From positions 2,542,001-2,606,000 of the forward strand of contig NZ_AZUI01000001.1 in the NCBI RefSeq assembly GCF_000526995.1: DNA of 64,000 bases. The letters run 5' to 3'. Origin of the DNA: Lacrimispora indolis DSM 755 (GTDB lineage Bacteria > Bacillota > Clostridia > Lachnospirales > Lachnospiraceae). Below, piece after piece: positions 36,674 through 45,884 of this stretch. Both the position numbers and the translations under genes were made by a program. Numbering within the stretch: position 1 is the first letter of the stretch; the number at the start of each line of letters is the position of its first letter. The notes beneath the pieces were generated by a model. That model had not been told where the DNA came from. It saw only the letters and a program-made list of their open reading frames with translations, and searched no databases.

Positions 36674-37711
36674 ATGAAGCAGCTGATTGATAAACTGTAT
36701 GAAACTCATAACCTGGAAAAGGACGAGTTCATTTACCTGCTGGAAAATTATGATAAAGAAGCCAGCGAATATTTATTTTCCCTGGCAAGGTCCTACAGTC
36801 AGGATCACTATGAAAAAGAAGTTTTTATCAGGGGTCTGATCGAATTTACCAATTACTGCAAAAATGACTGCTACTACTGCGGCATTAGAAGAAGCAATAC
36901 CAATGCCAGCCGGTACCGGTTAAGCAAGGAAGAAATCCTTTCCTGCTGTGAATCCGGGTATGGATTAGGCTTCAGGACCTTTGTGCTGCAGGGAGGAGAA
37001 GACCCTGCATTTACTGATGAGGTGATGGTGGACATTGTAAAAACCATCCGGGAAGGGTATCCGGACTGTGCCATCACTCTTTCCATTGGGGAAAAAACAT
37101 ATGACCAGTATTTGAGATATTATGAAGCAGGAGCAAACCGCTTTCTCCTCCGCCATGAAACGGCTGATGAGGAACATTATTCTCTTCTTCATCCTCATTC
37201 CCTGTCCTTGGAAAACAGGAAGGAATGCTTAAGAAATTTAAAGAAGATCGGCTATCAGGTAGGAACCGGATTCATGGTAGGCTCCCCTCACCAGACAGCA
37301 AAATGTCTGGCGGAAGATTTAGAGTTTATCAAGGAGCTGTCTCCTCAGATGGTAGGCATAGGACCTTTTATCCCCCATAAGGATACGCCCTTTGCGTCCT
37401 TCCCTGCAGGAAGCGTTGATCTCACCTTATTTCTCATAGGGATATTAAGGCTGATGCTGCCGGGGGCGCTGCTGCCCTCTACCACGGCATTAGGGACCCT
37501 TGACCCTAAGGGGCGGGAAAAGGGGATCTTATCAGGAGCCAATGTGCTGATGCCAAATCTATCTCCAATCGGCGTCCGGAAGAAATATGAATTGTATGAC
37601 AATAAGATCTGTACCGGTGAGGAAGCGGCAGAGTGCAATGTCTGTCTGAGAAACCGTGTTGCCTCCATTGGTTATCATGTGGTCGAAAAAAGAGGAGATT
37701 ATAAGGAATGA
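36674..37711 (+). CDS. hydE: [FeFe]-hydrogenase maturase HydE-like radical SAM protein
   Basis: A 345-residue radical SAM protein. The cluster motif is C-x3-C-x2-C (CKNDCYYC, Cys 62, 66 and 69), set in the EFTNYCKNDCYYCGIRR context typical of HydE. LQGGED and the C-terminal CNVCLRN region, which can bind a second Fe-S cluster in HydE, are present. HydE helps build the dithiomethylamine/CN/CO H-cluster of [FeFe] hydrogenase together with HydF and HydG. Neither partner nor hydrogenase genes are in this window. ATG 36674 has AAGGAG in front; the longer frame overlapping the VOC gene is not needed. Confidence 0.85.
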   Translation: MKQLIDKLYETHNLEKDEFIYLLENYDKEASEYLFSLARSYSQDHYEKEVFIRGLIEFTNYCKNDCYYCGIRRSNTNASRYRLSKEEILSCCESGYGLGFRTFVLQGGEDPAFTDEVMVDIVKTIREGYPDCAITLSIGEKTYDQYLRYYEAGANRFLLRHETADEEHYSLLHPHSLSLENRKECLRNLKKIGYQVGTGFMVGSPHQTAKCLAEDLEFIKELSPQMVGIGPFIPHKDTPFASFPAGSVDLTLFLIGILRLMLPGALLPSTTALGTLDPKGREKGILSGANVLMPNLSPIGVRKKYELYDNKICTGEEAAECNVCLRNRVASIGYHVVEKRGDYKE

Positions 37712-37853
37712 GCCTCCATAGCTCAGGATATATTCTGGGGATTGTAGGCCGTTTTTGCCCCAATTACATACAGATCCCATAGCGGCAGCCATCAGCGGCA
37801 GTGAGAAGATCGTGGTCCTGTCTGTATGGGGAGTCAGAAGTCCTCTGACATGC

Positions 37854-37902
37854 AAAAAGTCCGGCTGAATGATGGGAAGTGATCATTCGGCCGGACTTTT
37901 TT
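37854..37902 (+). terminator. strong bidirectional terminator
   Basis: AAAAAGTCCGG followed by CTGAATGAT pairs with ATCATTCGG and CCGGACTTTTTT. It serves hydE from the left and the unknown minus-strand gene from the right. Confidence 0.88.
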
Positions 37903-37915
37903 ATGAAATATTTCC

Positions 37916-38527
37916 TTATATTTGGGCAGGAGTAACCAGTTTAATGCGATAAGCCGTGGACTGGGGAGGAATGCTGGCAGATTGAAAGTTGGAATGTTCG
38001 ATCCGGACCAGCTGCCCTGGCTTAAGGTCGCTTATGAGAATGGGATTGTCGTTCTGGTCCAGGATTTCCGTAGCCCCGGAAATCACAAATCTTATCTGGT
38101 CTGTCTCATCCTCAGGATCGCCTGTGTTTATGAAGCTGTTTTCAATATCAACGGAGGCGATCCGGTCCGTGGTTGTGCGGAATAAAGGTTTCTGCACCAT
38201 GGCAACCACCCTGTAAGCCCTGGATTGAGGAGGAATGCTTCTTGTCATGGCGGCAGAGAATTCCGCATTGACCCACATCCCCTTTCTGACGACACATAAA
38301 CTGATGGGGTCGCCGAACTGATTTATTAAAATGGTATCCCAGCCTATATTCAATCGGAGAAGGTCAATATAGACCATCTCATTTTGGCTGGGAGTCACGT
38401 AGGAAACCAGGATATATCCGGTCCTGCTGTTAGGCGTATAGATGTCTTCTACTAAGGCATTTTCGATGCGCAGGATACTGCCGGTTTTTTTTATGCTTCC
38501 CCTCTTGCCCATATTGGCCTCATTCAT
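37916..38527 (-). CDS. unknown protein with duplicated beta domain
   Basis: A 203-residue protein made of two similar halves, each ending in a SIPPQS-x-AYR block (near residues 97-106 and 185-194) after a long beta-rich segment. One half has VRKGMWVNAEF and the other DLKPGQLVRIEHSN, both like an OB or SH3-type turn. There is no signal peptide, membrane segment or known catalytic motif. I do not recognise the family. AGGGGA precedes the ATG at 38527. It may follow the chemotaxis receptor gene on the same strand, 101 bases apart. Confidence 0.7.
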   Translation of the reverse strand: MNEANMGKRGSIKKTGSILRIENALVEDIYTPNSRTGYILVSYVTPSQNEMVYIDLLRLNIGWDTILINQFGDPISLCVVRKGMWVNAEFSAAMTRSIPPQSRAYRVVAMVQKPLFRTTTDRIASVDIENSFINTGDPEDETDQIRFVISGATEILDQNDNPILISDLKPGQLVRIEHSNFQSASIPPQSTAYRIKLVTPAQI

Positions 38528-38628
38528 ATAAATCCCCTAAATGGCATGTGATTTAATTAATATTATAAACCGCTTAAGGGAAATATTCCGAAATTTAAAC
38601 CCGGACGGTAATAATCTTTGTACCAGAG

Positions 38629-40668
38629 TTATTTTCCTTCCGCAATTTTAAAATTTGATACCTGCTTAAACAGATTCTGTGCCTGATTGGAAAGCTCGGC
38701 GCTGGCAGAAGCGCTTTCCTCGGAGGTGGCGGAGTTTGCCTGAATGCCGGAGGAGATCTCTTCCAGGCCAAGGACGATCTGGGTGATGGCATCGGACTGG
38801 GTCCTGGTGGCGGAGCTGATTTGTTCAATGGAGCCGGAAATTTCATTGACCCCGTTGGCGGCCATGGAAAGGGTCCTTGCAGTATCATTTAAAATCTGGG
38901 TGCCGTTTTCCACGGAGGAAACGGATTCCACGATGAGACCGGAGGTATTTTTTGCTGCTTCTGCACTTTTGCTTGCCAGGTTTCGTACCTCATCGGCTAC
39001 CACTGCAAAGCCTTTTCCCGAGGCCCCCGCTCTGGCGGCTTCCACGGCGGCGTTTAAGGCCAGGATATTTGTCTGGAAAGCGATATCCTCAATACTGCTT
39101 ATGATCTTGCTGATTTTGCCGGAAGAGTCGCTGATCTGCTTCATGGCCTGCAGCATGCTATCCATTTTCTGGTTGCTTGCCTGCATGTGGGCTTCCACGT
39201 TTTTTGCCTTATGACTTGCCTGGGCTGCATGCTCTGCATTGGATTTTACATTGTCGGAAATATTCTGAACCATTGATGTAAGCTTGTCCATGGTATGAGC
39301 CTGTTCCGTGGTTCCCTGGGCCAGCATTTGGGCATTTTCCGAGATAGAGGAGGCCCCTGTGGACACCTGGCCGGCGGATAGGTGGATCTGCCTTAAGGTG
39401 TGGGTAAGGGATTGCTTGATGTTATCAATGGAGCGCATCAGTCTGGAAAATTCCCCGGAATACTCCAACTGTAAGGTAAAATCTAAGTTCCCTTCTGCGA
39501 TCATGTCCAGCACCATGGAAAGCTCATGGATGTAATCAATATAGGTGCCAAGCCTTTCTGCGGTATCCTTTAAGGACGTTGATACGTGTCCAAATTCGTT
39601 GTTAGAGGCTGATTTGATGATTACGGAAAGATTTCCTGCACTGATCTCCTGAGATACATCCTGAAGGCGTTTTAAGGGACGTATGATCCGGCTGTTGATG
39701 AACAGACAGAGCATGGTGACCAGGATGAGAGTTATTGTGATGCATAAAAGGATTAAATTCCGTCCAAGGGAATGAAGGTCAGAATATAAGATACTTTCAG
39801 GGGCCGCGATGGCGATGATCCAGTCGCATTCCGGTATCTGGGTGTACCAGATACCGTAGGTTTCCCCGTTCTGTTTATAGTTTCCGGCTCCCGCTCTCTT
39901 GGCCAATATTTCGCCTCCCAGGGCTGCCATGGAAGGATCCGTTTCCTCCTTTATATTCACCTTCAAAGCCTTTGAACTGTCTTCGCTTGCAATATAAGTC
40001 CCGTTTCCATCGATCAAAAAGGCAGTTCCTTCTGCATACGGCTTAATTGAGGCTACCATGCTCTGAAGGTCTGTCAAGTCCATATCTGCCGTGGATACAC
40101 CTATAAACTTTCCGCTTTTATCATAAAGGGGAACAGAGGCGGTCACCATGGAGATTTTGGCAACATCATCGTAGTAAGGAGAAGACCAGACAGCGCTTTT
40201 GTCCGTGTTCTGGACGCTTGTGTACCAGTCCTGGGTATTGTAATAAACACCGTCTCCCAAGGAGTAATCGGGAACATAGACCACCTGGTCTCCTTCCCTC
40301 ATGCAGTAGCGTGAAAAATACCGGGTACCAGGATCCATCTGTCCCGGTTCATACCAGATCCCGGCTCCGGAAGTCTCCTTATTGGTGCCTGCAAAGGAAG
40401 TCAGTACGTTTTTAAAGTTGTCCTCCTTCATGACATCGGAAGCTGATTCAAAGGACCTTGCCAGGAGCTCCGCCACCTTCTGGTTTTTACTTAAGGATAC
40501 CCGGATGCTTTCCACCGCAGATGTGAGGCTCTGCTCCATTTTCTCCTGGGTGTTTTTTCTTATTATTTCCTTGGCAGCTATGTAACCTAGGAATGATAGC
40601 AGGATCATTGAGACTGCGATGACTGGGATAATAATTGCTAAAAATTCTGTCCGAACCGATCTCTTCAT
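38629..40668 (-). CDS. methyl-accepting chemotaxis protein
   Basis: A 679-residue receptor: N-terminal membrane helix (12-34), a double-Cache extracellular sensor (about 40-285, with [20 protein letters not shown]), a second helix (about 300-322), a HAMP region and a C-terminal signalling domain with the highly conserved tip [15 protein letters not shown]. dCache sensors bind amino acids or other small ligands; the ligand here is unknown. It would control CheA and flagellar motility. AGGAGG lies upstream of the ATG at 40668. No other che genes are close. Confidence 0.92.
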   Translation of the reverse strand: MKRSVRTEFLAIIIPVIAVSMILLSFLGYIAAKEIIRKNTQEKMEQSLTSAVESIRVSLSKNQKVAELLARSFESASDVMKEDNFKNVLTSFAGTNKETSGAGIWYEPGQMDPGTRYFSRYCMREGDQVVYVPDYSLGDGVYYNTQDWYTSVQNTDKSAVWSSPYYDDVAKISMVTASVPLYDKSGKFIGVSTADMDLTDLQSMVASIKPYAEGTAFLIDGNGTYIASEDSSKALKVNIKEETDPSMAALGGEILAKRAGAGNYKQNGETYGIWYTQIPECDWIIAIAAPESILYSDLHSLGRNLILLCITITLILVTMLCLFINSRIIRPLKRLQDVSQEISAGNLSVIIKSASNNEFGHVSTSLKDTAERLGTYIDYIHELSMVLDMIAEGNLDFTLQLEYSGEFSRLMRSIDNIKQSLTHTLRQIHLSAGQVSTGASSISENAQMLAQGTTEQAHTMDKLTSMVQNISDNVKSNAEHAAQASHKAKNVEAHMQASNQKMDSMLQAMKQISDSSGKISKIISSIEDIAFQTNILALNAAVEAARAGASGKGFAVVADEVRNLASKSAEAAKNTSGLIVESVSSVENGTQILNDTARTLSMAANGVNEISGSIEQISSATRTQSDAITQIVLGLEEISSGIQANSATSEESASASAELSNQAQNLFKQVSNFKIAEGK

Positions 40669-40840
40669 AAGTGTCCTCCTCCTGATTTTCCAATAATGGA
40701 AAAAACTTTAAACTTTATGATTATTTTATAACTTTTTTCTTAATATTTCAATGCAGTTACTGTAAAATTATGTCGAAATTTGCGATTAAAGGATAAAGCA
40801 CCATGAGGGATGATGAGTTGAAATTTAGGCTGAAATATAA

Positions 40841-40884
40841 TTGTTCTTTTTGGATGGGCGTGATATTATAAGATGTATGATACA
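40841..40884 (+). promoter_or_regulatory. promoter and operator of the gntR gene
   Basis: TTGTTC (40841-40846) and TATTAT (40864-40869), 17-base spacer. The dyad TGTAT-G-ATACA lies at 40874-40884, covering the likely transcription start. A related dyad stands in front of the ABC operon, so this is probably the autoregulatory site. Confidence 0.6.
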
Positions 40885-40914
40885 AGTCAAGGACAGAGTT
40901 GAGAAAGGAGAAAT

Positions 40915-41622
40915 ATGAATAAGAATTCAATCACCCCTTTGTACCAGCAGCTTGCAGATGACATTAAGCAGCAGATTATGGAAGGCAGATTAAAAGAAAA
41001 TGACAAGCTTATGACGGAGCTGGAATTCAGCCAGGCTTATGACGTCAGCAGGATCACGGTCAGAAAGGCGATTGAGATACTGGCTGACGAGGGATATGTT
41101 ACAAAGCACCAGGGGATCGGTACCTTTGTTGCTGCGAAAAAGCTGAACCGGGTCATGAACAAGCTTTTAAGCTTTACGGAGATGTGTGAAAATGACGGGA
41201 AAACGGCGTCTACGGAAATGGTTTCCCTGGAATGGACATCAGCCTCCGTCTCCATCAGCCAGTATCTTCATATAAATGAAAAAGACCGTGTGTTAAAGAT
41301 CATCCGGATCCGGAAAAGCGACAAGGAACCGGTTATGCTGGAAGAAGGGTATTTTCCGTCAAAGTACTCCTATCTCATGGGAGAAGATTTAACAAGCTCT
41401 GTGTATTCCATTCTGCGCAGACATGACACCGTGCCCACCCATGCGGTGAAGACCGTGGAAATCTGCTATGCAACAAAAGAGGAAGCAGAATATCTGAAGG
41501 TGAGGGAAGGCCAGGTCCTCCTGCTGCACAAGGATCAGGTCATGGATGAGAATGGCCAGGTCATTCATTACAGCAAGCTGATCATAAATCCGGAAAGATA
41601 TAAACTGACCATCTTTACGTAA
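40915..41622 (+). CDS. GntR/HutC-type regulator of the sugar-amine locus
   Basis: A 235-residue repressor. The winged helix (PLYQQLADDIKQQIMEGRLK, then YDVSRITVRKAIEILADEGYV) fills residues 1-75, and a UTRA effector domain of the HutC/FrlR type fills 90-235. UTRA domains bind sugar phosphates or related intermediates. Together with the genes downstream, FrlR of the fructoselysine system is the closest functional model. GAAAGGAG precedes the ATG. A long terminator hairpin separates it from the ABC operon, which has its own promoter. Confidence 0.85.
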   Translation: MNKNSITPLYQQLADDIKQQIMEGRLKENDKLMTELEFSQAYDVSRITVRKAIEILADEGYVTKHQGIGTFVAAKKLNRVMNKLLSFTEMCENDGKTASTEMVSLEWTSASVSISQYLHINEKDRVLKIIRIRKSDKEPVMLEEGYFPSKYSYLMGEDLTSSVYSILRRHDTVPTHAVKTVEICYATKEEAEYLKVREGQVLLLHKDQVMDENGQVIHYSKLIINPERYKLTIFT

Positions 41623-41660
41623 CGGAACAAAGGGGATCTAATAAAAGAAAATAATCGCTT

Positions 41661-41717
41661 AAATGACGAAGGATTTAGGAAAGTAAAACTTTATTTTCTT
41701 AAATGTTCGTCATTTTT
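41661..41717 (+). terminator. long hairpin terminator of gntR
   Basis: AAATGACGAA (41661-41670) pairs with TTCGTCATTT (41706-41715), with more pairing inside (AGGAAAGTAAA region) and a T tail. Confidence 0.7.
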
Positions 41718-41781
41718 ACTATGCAGAACTTGCATATGCATAAACTCTGGGATAAAACAGACAATAAAATGAAAAAAGCTA

Positions 41782-41842
41782 TTGCAAAATATGATATATC
41801 ATAATATAATGTATCCAAGTTGTAATAAGATGTATGCATACA
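41782..41842 (+). promoter_or_regulatory. promoter and operator of the sugar-amine ABC operon
   Basis: TTGCAA (41782-41787) and TATAAT (41805-41810), 17-base spacer, which itself holds the palindrome ATGATATATCAT. The perfect dyad TGTATGCATACA lies at 41831-41842, about 20 bases past the -10 box. It resembles the dyad in the gntR promoter and is a likely repressor site. Confidence 0.65.
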
Positions 41843-41893
41843 ATACATAACGGTCACAACTATTTTACCGGATACAAGAAAGGAGAGTAAATT

Positions 41894-43252
41894 ATGAAAA
41901 AAAGCTTTAAAAAAGCGATGTTTGCAGGCTTATCCTGCATCATGGCCATGTCCATGACTGCCTGCAGCGGCAATACCGGTGACCAATCCCCGTCCGCCAA
42001 AGCCTCCGCCGAATCCTCACAGTCCGCTTCCGGGGACACCACGGCAGCAGCCCTTGCAGGAGATAAGAAGGTCATCAAGCTGTTCCACCGGTTTCCCGAT
42101 GATCCCTGTAACTCATTCATTGAGAAAAAGGTGGCAGAATATGAAGCGGCCCATCCGGATATTGATATTCAGATCACCAGTGCCCAGAATCAGCCCTATA
42201 AAGAAAAGATCAAAGTCGTCGTAGGCTCCGATGAATGTCCTGATATCTTTTTCAGCTGGGGCGGTGAGTTCTCAGAACGCTTTATCCGTGAGAATCTGAT
42301 CCTGGATCTGACACCGTACATGGAAAAGGATACGGCATGGAAGGATTCTCTTCTGCCCACTCAGATGGTAGAGTATACCACTGATGACGGGATGATCTAC
42401 GGCGTTCCTTTCCGCTTAGACGGCAAGCTGTTTTTCTATAACAAGGATATATTTGAAAAGGAAGGCCTTGAAATTCCTGGAACCTGGGATGAATTTCTGG
42501 CCTTATGCGACAAGCTGAAAGCCGGCGGAATTACGCCCATTGCGGAAGGAAACCAGGATCAGTGGCCTGCATGCCATTATGTAGGCACATTAAACCAGAT
42601 GCTTGTGGCAGACGATGTAAGAGCCAGAGACTATAATCCGAAGACAGGGGAATTTGCTGATCCGGGATATGAAAAGGCTCTGGAATATTATCAGCAGCTT
42701 GTGCCTTACATGAATCCCGGCGTCAACGGGCAGACTCATGATATGGCAAGGCTTGGCTTCACCCAGGGACAGACGGCCATGCTGTACGCCGAACTGGTGG
42801 AAATCACAAACATCAAACAGGAAAATGCAGATTTGAACTGGGGAATGTTCAACTTCCCGGTTGTGGAAGGGCCGGGAAACCCGGATCTTCTCACCGGTTC
42901 TCCCGAAGGCTTTGTGGTTTCCTCCAAGACTAAATATCCGGAAGAATGCATCCAGTTCTTAAAATGGTTCCTTGGACCGGAAGTCGGTGCCGCACAGGCG
43001 GAAGAGGTGGGCTGGTTCAATGCTTCCAAGGGTGTTGATGCAGGCCTTAAAGATCCCTCCCTGATCGACGCATACAAGGCAATTGCTTCTGCAAAGGAGA
43101 TGGGACCATGGTTTGACAGCTCCCTGTATTCCACCGTATGTGATACATATCTGACCGCTATTTCCGATATTACCAACGGAGACGTTACCCCGGAAGAGGC
43201 CATGAAAAAGGTTCAGGCAACGGCAAAGGAAGCACAGTCCCTGGTCCCTTAG
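41894..43252 (+). CDS. sugar ABC transporter substrate-binding lipoprotein
   Basis: A 452-residue extracellular binding protein. It has a lipoprotein signal (KKSFKKAM, hydrophobic stretch, then the lipobox with Cys 24 in MTACSGN), a Ser/Ala-rich linker and a family 1 binding-protein fold (RFPDDPCNSFIEKKVAEYE, PYKEKIKVVVGSDECPDIFFSWGG). In this locus it is the counterpart of FrlO and would bind an Amadori compound or oligosaccharide. AAGGAG precedes the ATG. A hairpin after its stop probably lets it be made in excess over the permeases. Confidence 0.88.
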   Translation: MKKSFKKAMFAGLSCIMAMSMTACSGNTGDQSPSAKASAESSQSASGDTTAAALAGDKKVIKLFHRFPDDPCNSFIEKKVAEYEAAHPDIDIQITSAQNQPYKEKIKVVVGSDECPDIFFSWGGEFSERFIRENLILDLTPYMEKDTAWKDSLLPTQMVEYTTDDGMIYGVPFRLDGKLFFYNKDIFEKEGLEIPGTWDEFLALCDKLKAGGITPIAEGNQDQWPACHYVGTLNQMLVADDVRARDYNPKTGEFADPGYEKALEYYQQLVPYMNPGVNGQTHDMARLGFTQGQTAMLYAELVEITNIKQENADLNWGMFNFPVVEGPGNPDLLTGSPEGFVVSSKTKYPEECIQFLKWFLGPEVGAAQAEEVGWFNASKGVDAGLKDPSLIDAYKAIASAKEMGPWFDSSLYSTVCDTYLTAISDITNGDVTPEEAMKKVQATAKEAQSLVP

Positions 43253-43274
43253 TTTCTGAAAAGAATATCAGCTT

Positions 43275-43301
43275 AACAGGGAGCGTATCACGCTCCCTGT
43301 T
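43275..43301 (+). terminator. intercistronic hairpin
   Basis: A perfect 11-base stem AACAGGGAGCG / CGCTCCCTGTT with a TATCA loop and no T-run. Such hairpins after binding-protein genes usually stabilise the upstream RNA or stop only part of the transcripts. Confidence 0.7.
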
Positions 43302-43323
43302 CACGAAAAAGGATGGGATCCAG

Positions 43324-44199
43324 ATGAAAAAAAAGAAATTCATGCCATATCTGTATGTATTGCCGGGGCTTTTTATGGTGCTGGGCTTTGTATACATTCC
43401 TATCATAGTCAACTGCATATACAGTTTTTTCCGCCTGTCATCCTACTCCTCCACCATGAAATTCGTAGGGCTGGATAATTTCAGGCGTTTGTTTACCAAT
43501 GAAGTATTTCCCATCATGTTGAGAAACAACGTGTATTACTGCGTCATATCCCTCCTTGTGCAGGTGGGCTTTGGAACGGTTCTGGCGCTTTTGCTGGAGA
43601 GCAGGCTCACCGGCAGGGCGAGAGGATTTTACAGAAATGTTTATTTTATTCCATCCCTGATCTCCCTGACAGCAGTTGGCCTGATGTTTAATTTCGTCTA
43701 TTCTCCCCAGGTGGGCCTTTTAAATACTTTTTTAAAGAATGCAGGACTTTCCCAGTTCCAGCAGACCTGGCTGGGAGATAAAAGGCTGGCCATTTTCTGT
43801 ATCATAGCCATGAGCCAGTGGCAGTTTACCGGTTATATCACGCTGCTTATGGTGGTGGCTTTCCAAAACGTGCCGGTAGATTACTTAGAAGCAGCCCTCA
43901 TTGACGGGGCAGGGCCTGTGAGAAGGGCTTTAAGCATATCCCTTCCCCTTGCAAAGGAACAGCTTCTGGTATGCTCCATCATCACCATTATCGGAGCATT
44001 TAAGTTATTTACCGAGGTTTATTCCACCACCAGCGGCGGCCCTGGAAACAATTCCCAGGTGCTTGGCCTGTTTCTCTATCAGAATGCGTTCCTGCATGAT
44101 GATATGGGTATGGCGGCCACAACGGGAGTATTGATATTTGCCATAACCCTGACCGCATCCATCATACAGCTGAAGGTTTCAAGGTCCGGTGAGGCATAA
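43324..44199 (+). CDS. sugar ABC transporter permease (MalF type)
   Basis: A 291-residue membrane protein with six helices. The EAA loop is near residue 195 (YLEAALIDGAGPVRRALSISLP), which docks to the ATPase. N-terminal PYLYVLPGLFMVLGFVYIP is typical of CUT1 permeases. It is the FrlN-like partner of the permease that follows 14 bases later. Confidence 0.9.
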   Translation: MKKKKFMPYLYVLPGLFMVLGFVYIPIIVNCIYSFFRLSSYSSTMKFVGLDNFRRLFTNEVFPIMLRNNVYYCVISLLVQVGFGTVLALLLESRLTGRARGFYRNVYFIPSLISLTAVGLMFNFVYSPQVGLLNTFLKNAGLSQFQQTWLGDKRLAIFCIIAMSQWQFTGYITLLMVVAFQNVPVDYLEAALIDGAGPVRRALSISLPLAKEQLLVCSIITIIGAFKLFTEVYSTTSGGPGNNSQVLGLFLYQNAFLHDDMGMAATTGVLIFAITLTASIIQLKVSRSGEA

Positions 44200-44213
44200 A
44201 GGAGGGATGCGGG

Positions 44214-45053
44214 TTGAAACATTTTAATAATTCAAAGGTATTTCTGTTAAGGATATTGCTGCATATTTTCCTGATTTTTCTGGTGTGCGTCATACTTTTC
44301 CCGGTCATGTGGCTGATCCTTAACTCATTAAAAACGAACCAGGAAATGTTTTTAAATTCTCTGGCCCTGCCGAAAAAATGGATGGCAGTCAATTATGTGA
44401 CGGCATGGAACAAGGGCCTTTTTAACTACTTTAAGAATTCCATTCTGGTGAGTACGGTATCCCTGGTATGTATTCTGTTCATCAGTTCCTTTCTGGCCTA
44501 TGGACTGACCAGGTTCCAGCTTCCCGGCAGTACCTTTATCTTTTTTCTGGTGCTGGGTGGTATGGCCTTATCCGAGCAGGTGGCCCTTGTCCCTCTTTAC
44601 AAGATTTTGCAGTCCATGAAGCTTTATAATACCCAGTGGGCGATCATATTGCCCTATGTGGCATTTCGCATCCCATTTACCATGTTCCTGCTCCGGTCTT
44701 ATTTTATCTCCATCCCAAAGGAACTGGAGGAGGCGGCCATCGTAGACGGCTGCAACAGCCTGCAGCGGTTTTTCCTGATCATCGTTCCCATCAGCAGGCC
44801 GGTCCTGGCTTCCTGTGCCATTGTGAATTTAAACTTTGTGTGGAATGAATTCCTCTTTGCCAATGTATTTCTGGAAAGCAAGGCCATCATGACCATTCCT
44901 CTGGGGCTTATGGCGTTCCAGGGAGATTTAAAGTCCGATTACGTGGTCATGCTGGCAGGGATCTTCATTGCCTCCCTTCCCATGGTGCTTTTGTTCCTGT
45001 GCATGCAGAGGCAGTTTGTCCGGGGACTCACCCAGGGGGCGGTAAAGGGATGA
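44214..45053 (+). CDS. sugar ABC transporter permease (MalG type)
   Basis: A 279-residue CUT1 permease with six helices and the EAA loop near residue 185 (KELEEAAIVDGCNSLQRFFLIIVP). It starts with TTG 44214 after AAGGAGG. Its last codon overlaps the start of the PHP gene (ATGA), which shows tight translational coupling. No ATPase gene is in the locus; a shared MsmX/UgpC-type ATPase encoded elsewhere would be needed, as known for the B. subtilis frl transporter. Confidence 0.9.
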   Translation: MKHFNNSKVFLLRILLHIFLIFLVCVILFPVMWLILNSLKTNQEMFLNSLALPKKWMAVNYVTAWNKGLFNYFKNSILVSTVSLVCILFISSFLAYGLTRFQLPGSTFIFFLVLGGMALSEQVALVPLYKILQSMKLYNTQWAIILPYVAFRIPFTMFLLRSYFISIPKELEEAAIVDGCNSLQRFFLIIVPISRPVLASCAIVNLNFVWNEFLFANVFLESKAIMTIPLGLMAFQGDLKSDYVVMLAGIFIASLPMVLLFLCMQRQFVRGLTQGAVKG

Positions 45054-45856
45054 CCATGCTGACAGCGGATTATCATGTTCACAGCATTTCTCCCGATGCA
45101 GGGGCCCCCATGGAGGAAATGTGCGAAAGCGCCATAAAAAAGGGGCTGGAAGAGATCGCCTTTACGGATCATTATGAATTTTATGCCCATGGGCTGGTGA
45201 AGGAGTATTTTCATGAGGATTACTTAAAACAGTACTGGAAGTGCCTGGAAAAGTGCAGGGAAAAATTCGAAGGGAAGCTGGTGATACGCCGGGGGCTGGA
45301 GATGGGGCAGATGCACTTATGTCCGGAAGATGCTTTGAAAGTCATCTTTGAATACCCCTTTGACTTTATTATCGGCTCTCTTCACAAGATTGAAAATGTG
45401 GATGTCAGCCAGATGGAATATACGGAAAAAACCATGCCCCGGATTGCAGAGGCATATTACCGTCATTTATTAAGGCTTTCGGAGGTGGGGGAATTTGATT
45501 GCCTGGGGCATTTGGATCTGATTAAAAGGCATTCCGTAAGAAATGGCCTTCCAGATTATTATGACAGGTATGAGAAAGAAATTACACGGATCCTTAAAAA
45601 CCTGGTGGCAAGGGGCAAGGGAATAGAAATCAACACCTCCGGGATCAGACAGGGGGCAGGAGAGACCATTCCATCCTTAAGAACGGTAAAGCTGTTTGTC
45701 CAGCTGGGGGGAACTGTGGTAACGGTCGGATCGGATGCCCATAAGCCGGAGGATGTGGCGGCGGATTTTCATGTGGCGGAACAGCTTTTAAAAGAAGCGG
45801 GCATCAGGGAGGTCACAAGGTTTAAGCGTAGGCGGGGCTTTCCTGTAAAAATATAG
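45050..45856 (+). CDS. PHP-domain phosphoesterase (HisJ-like)
   Basis: A 268-residue PHP protein. Metal ligands are visible in order: DYHVHS, FTDHYEF, the Glu of RRGLEMGQ, GSLHKI, GHLDL and GSDAHKPEDV. The closest known members are histidinol-phosphate phosphatases of the HisJ/HisK type. Its place between permease and kinase genes suggests it acts on a sugar-phosphate or phospho-intermediate of the pathway instead of histidinol phosphate. That is an inference: no his genes are nearby. ATG 45050 overlaps the permease stop; a second ATG lies at 45056. Confidence 0.85.
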   Translation: MTMLTADYHVHSISPDAGAPMEEMCESAIKKGLEEIAFTDHYEFYAHGLVKEYFHEDYLKQYWKCLEKCREKFEGKLVIRRGLEMGQMHLCPEDALKVIFEYPFDFIIGSLHKIENVDVSQMEYTEKTMPRIAEAYYRHLLRLSEVGEFDCLGHLDLIKRHSVRNGLPDYYDRYEKEITRILKNLVARGKGIEINTSGIRQGAGETIPSLRTVKLFVQLGGTVVTVGSDAHKPEDVAADFHVAEQLLKEAGIREVTRFKRRRGFPVKI

Positions 45857-45884
45857 GATTATGACGGTAAAAGGAGAACAAACC

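Noticed and set aside
37712..37853. Coding sequence after hydE
   Set aside because: All frames are short and without ribosome sites; only weak inverted repeats and the terminator are seen.
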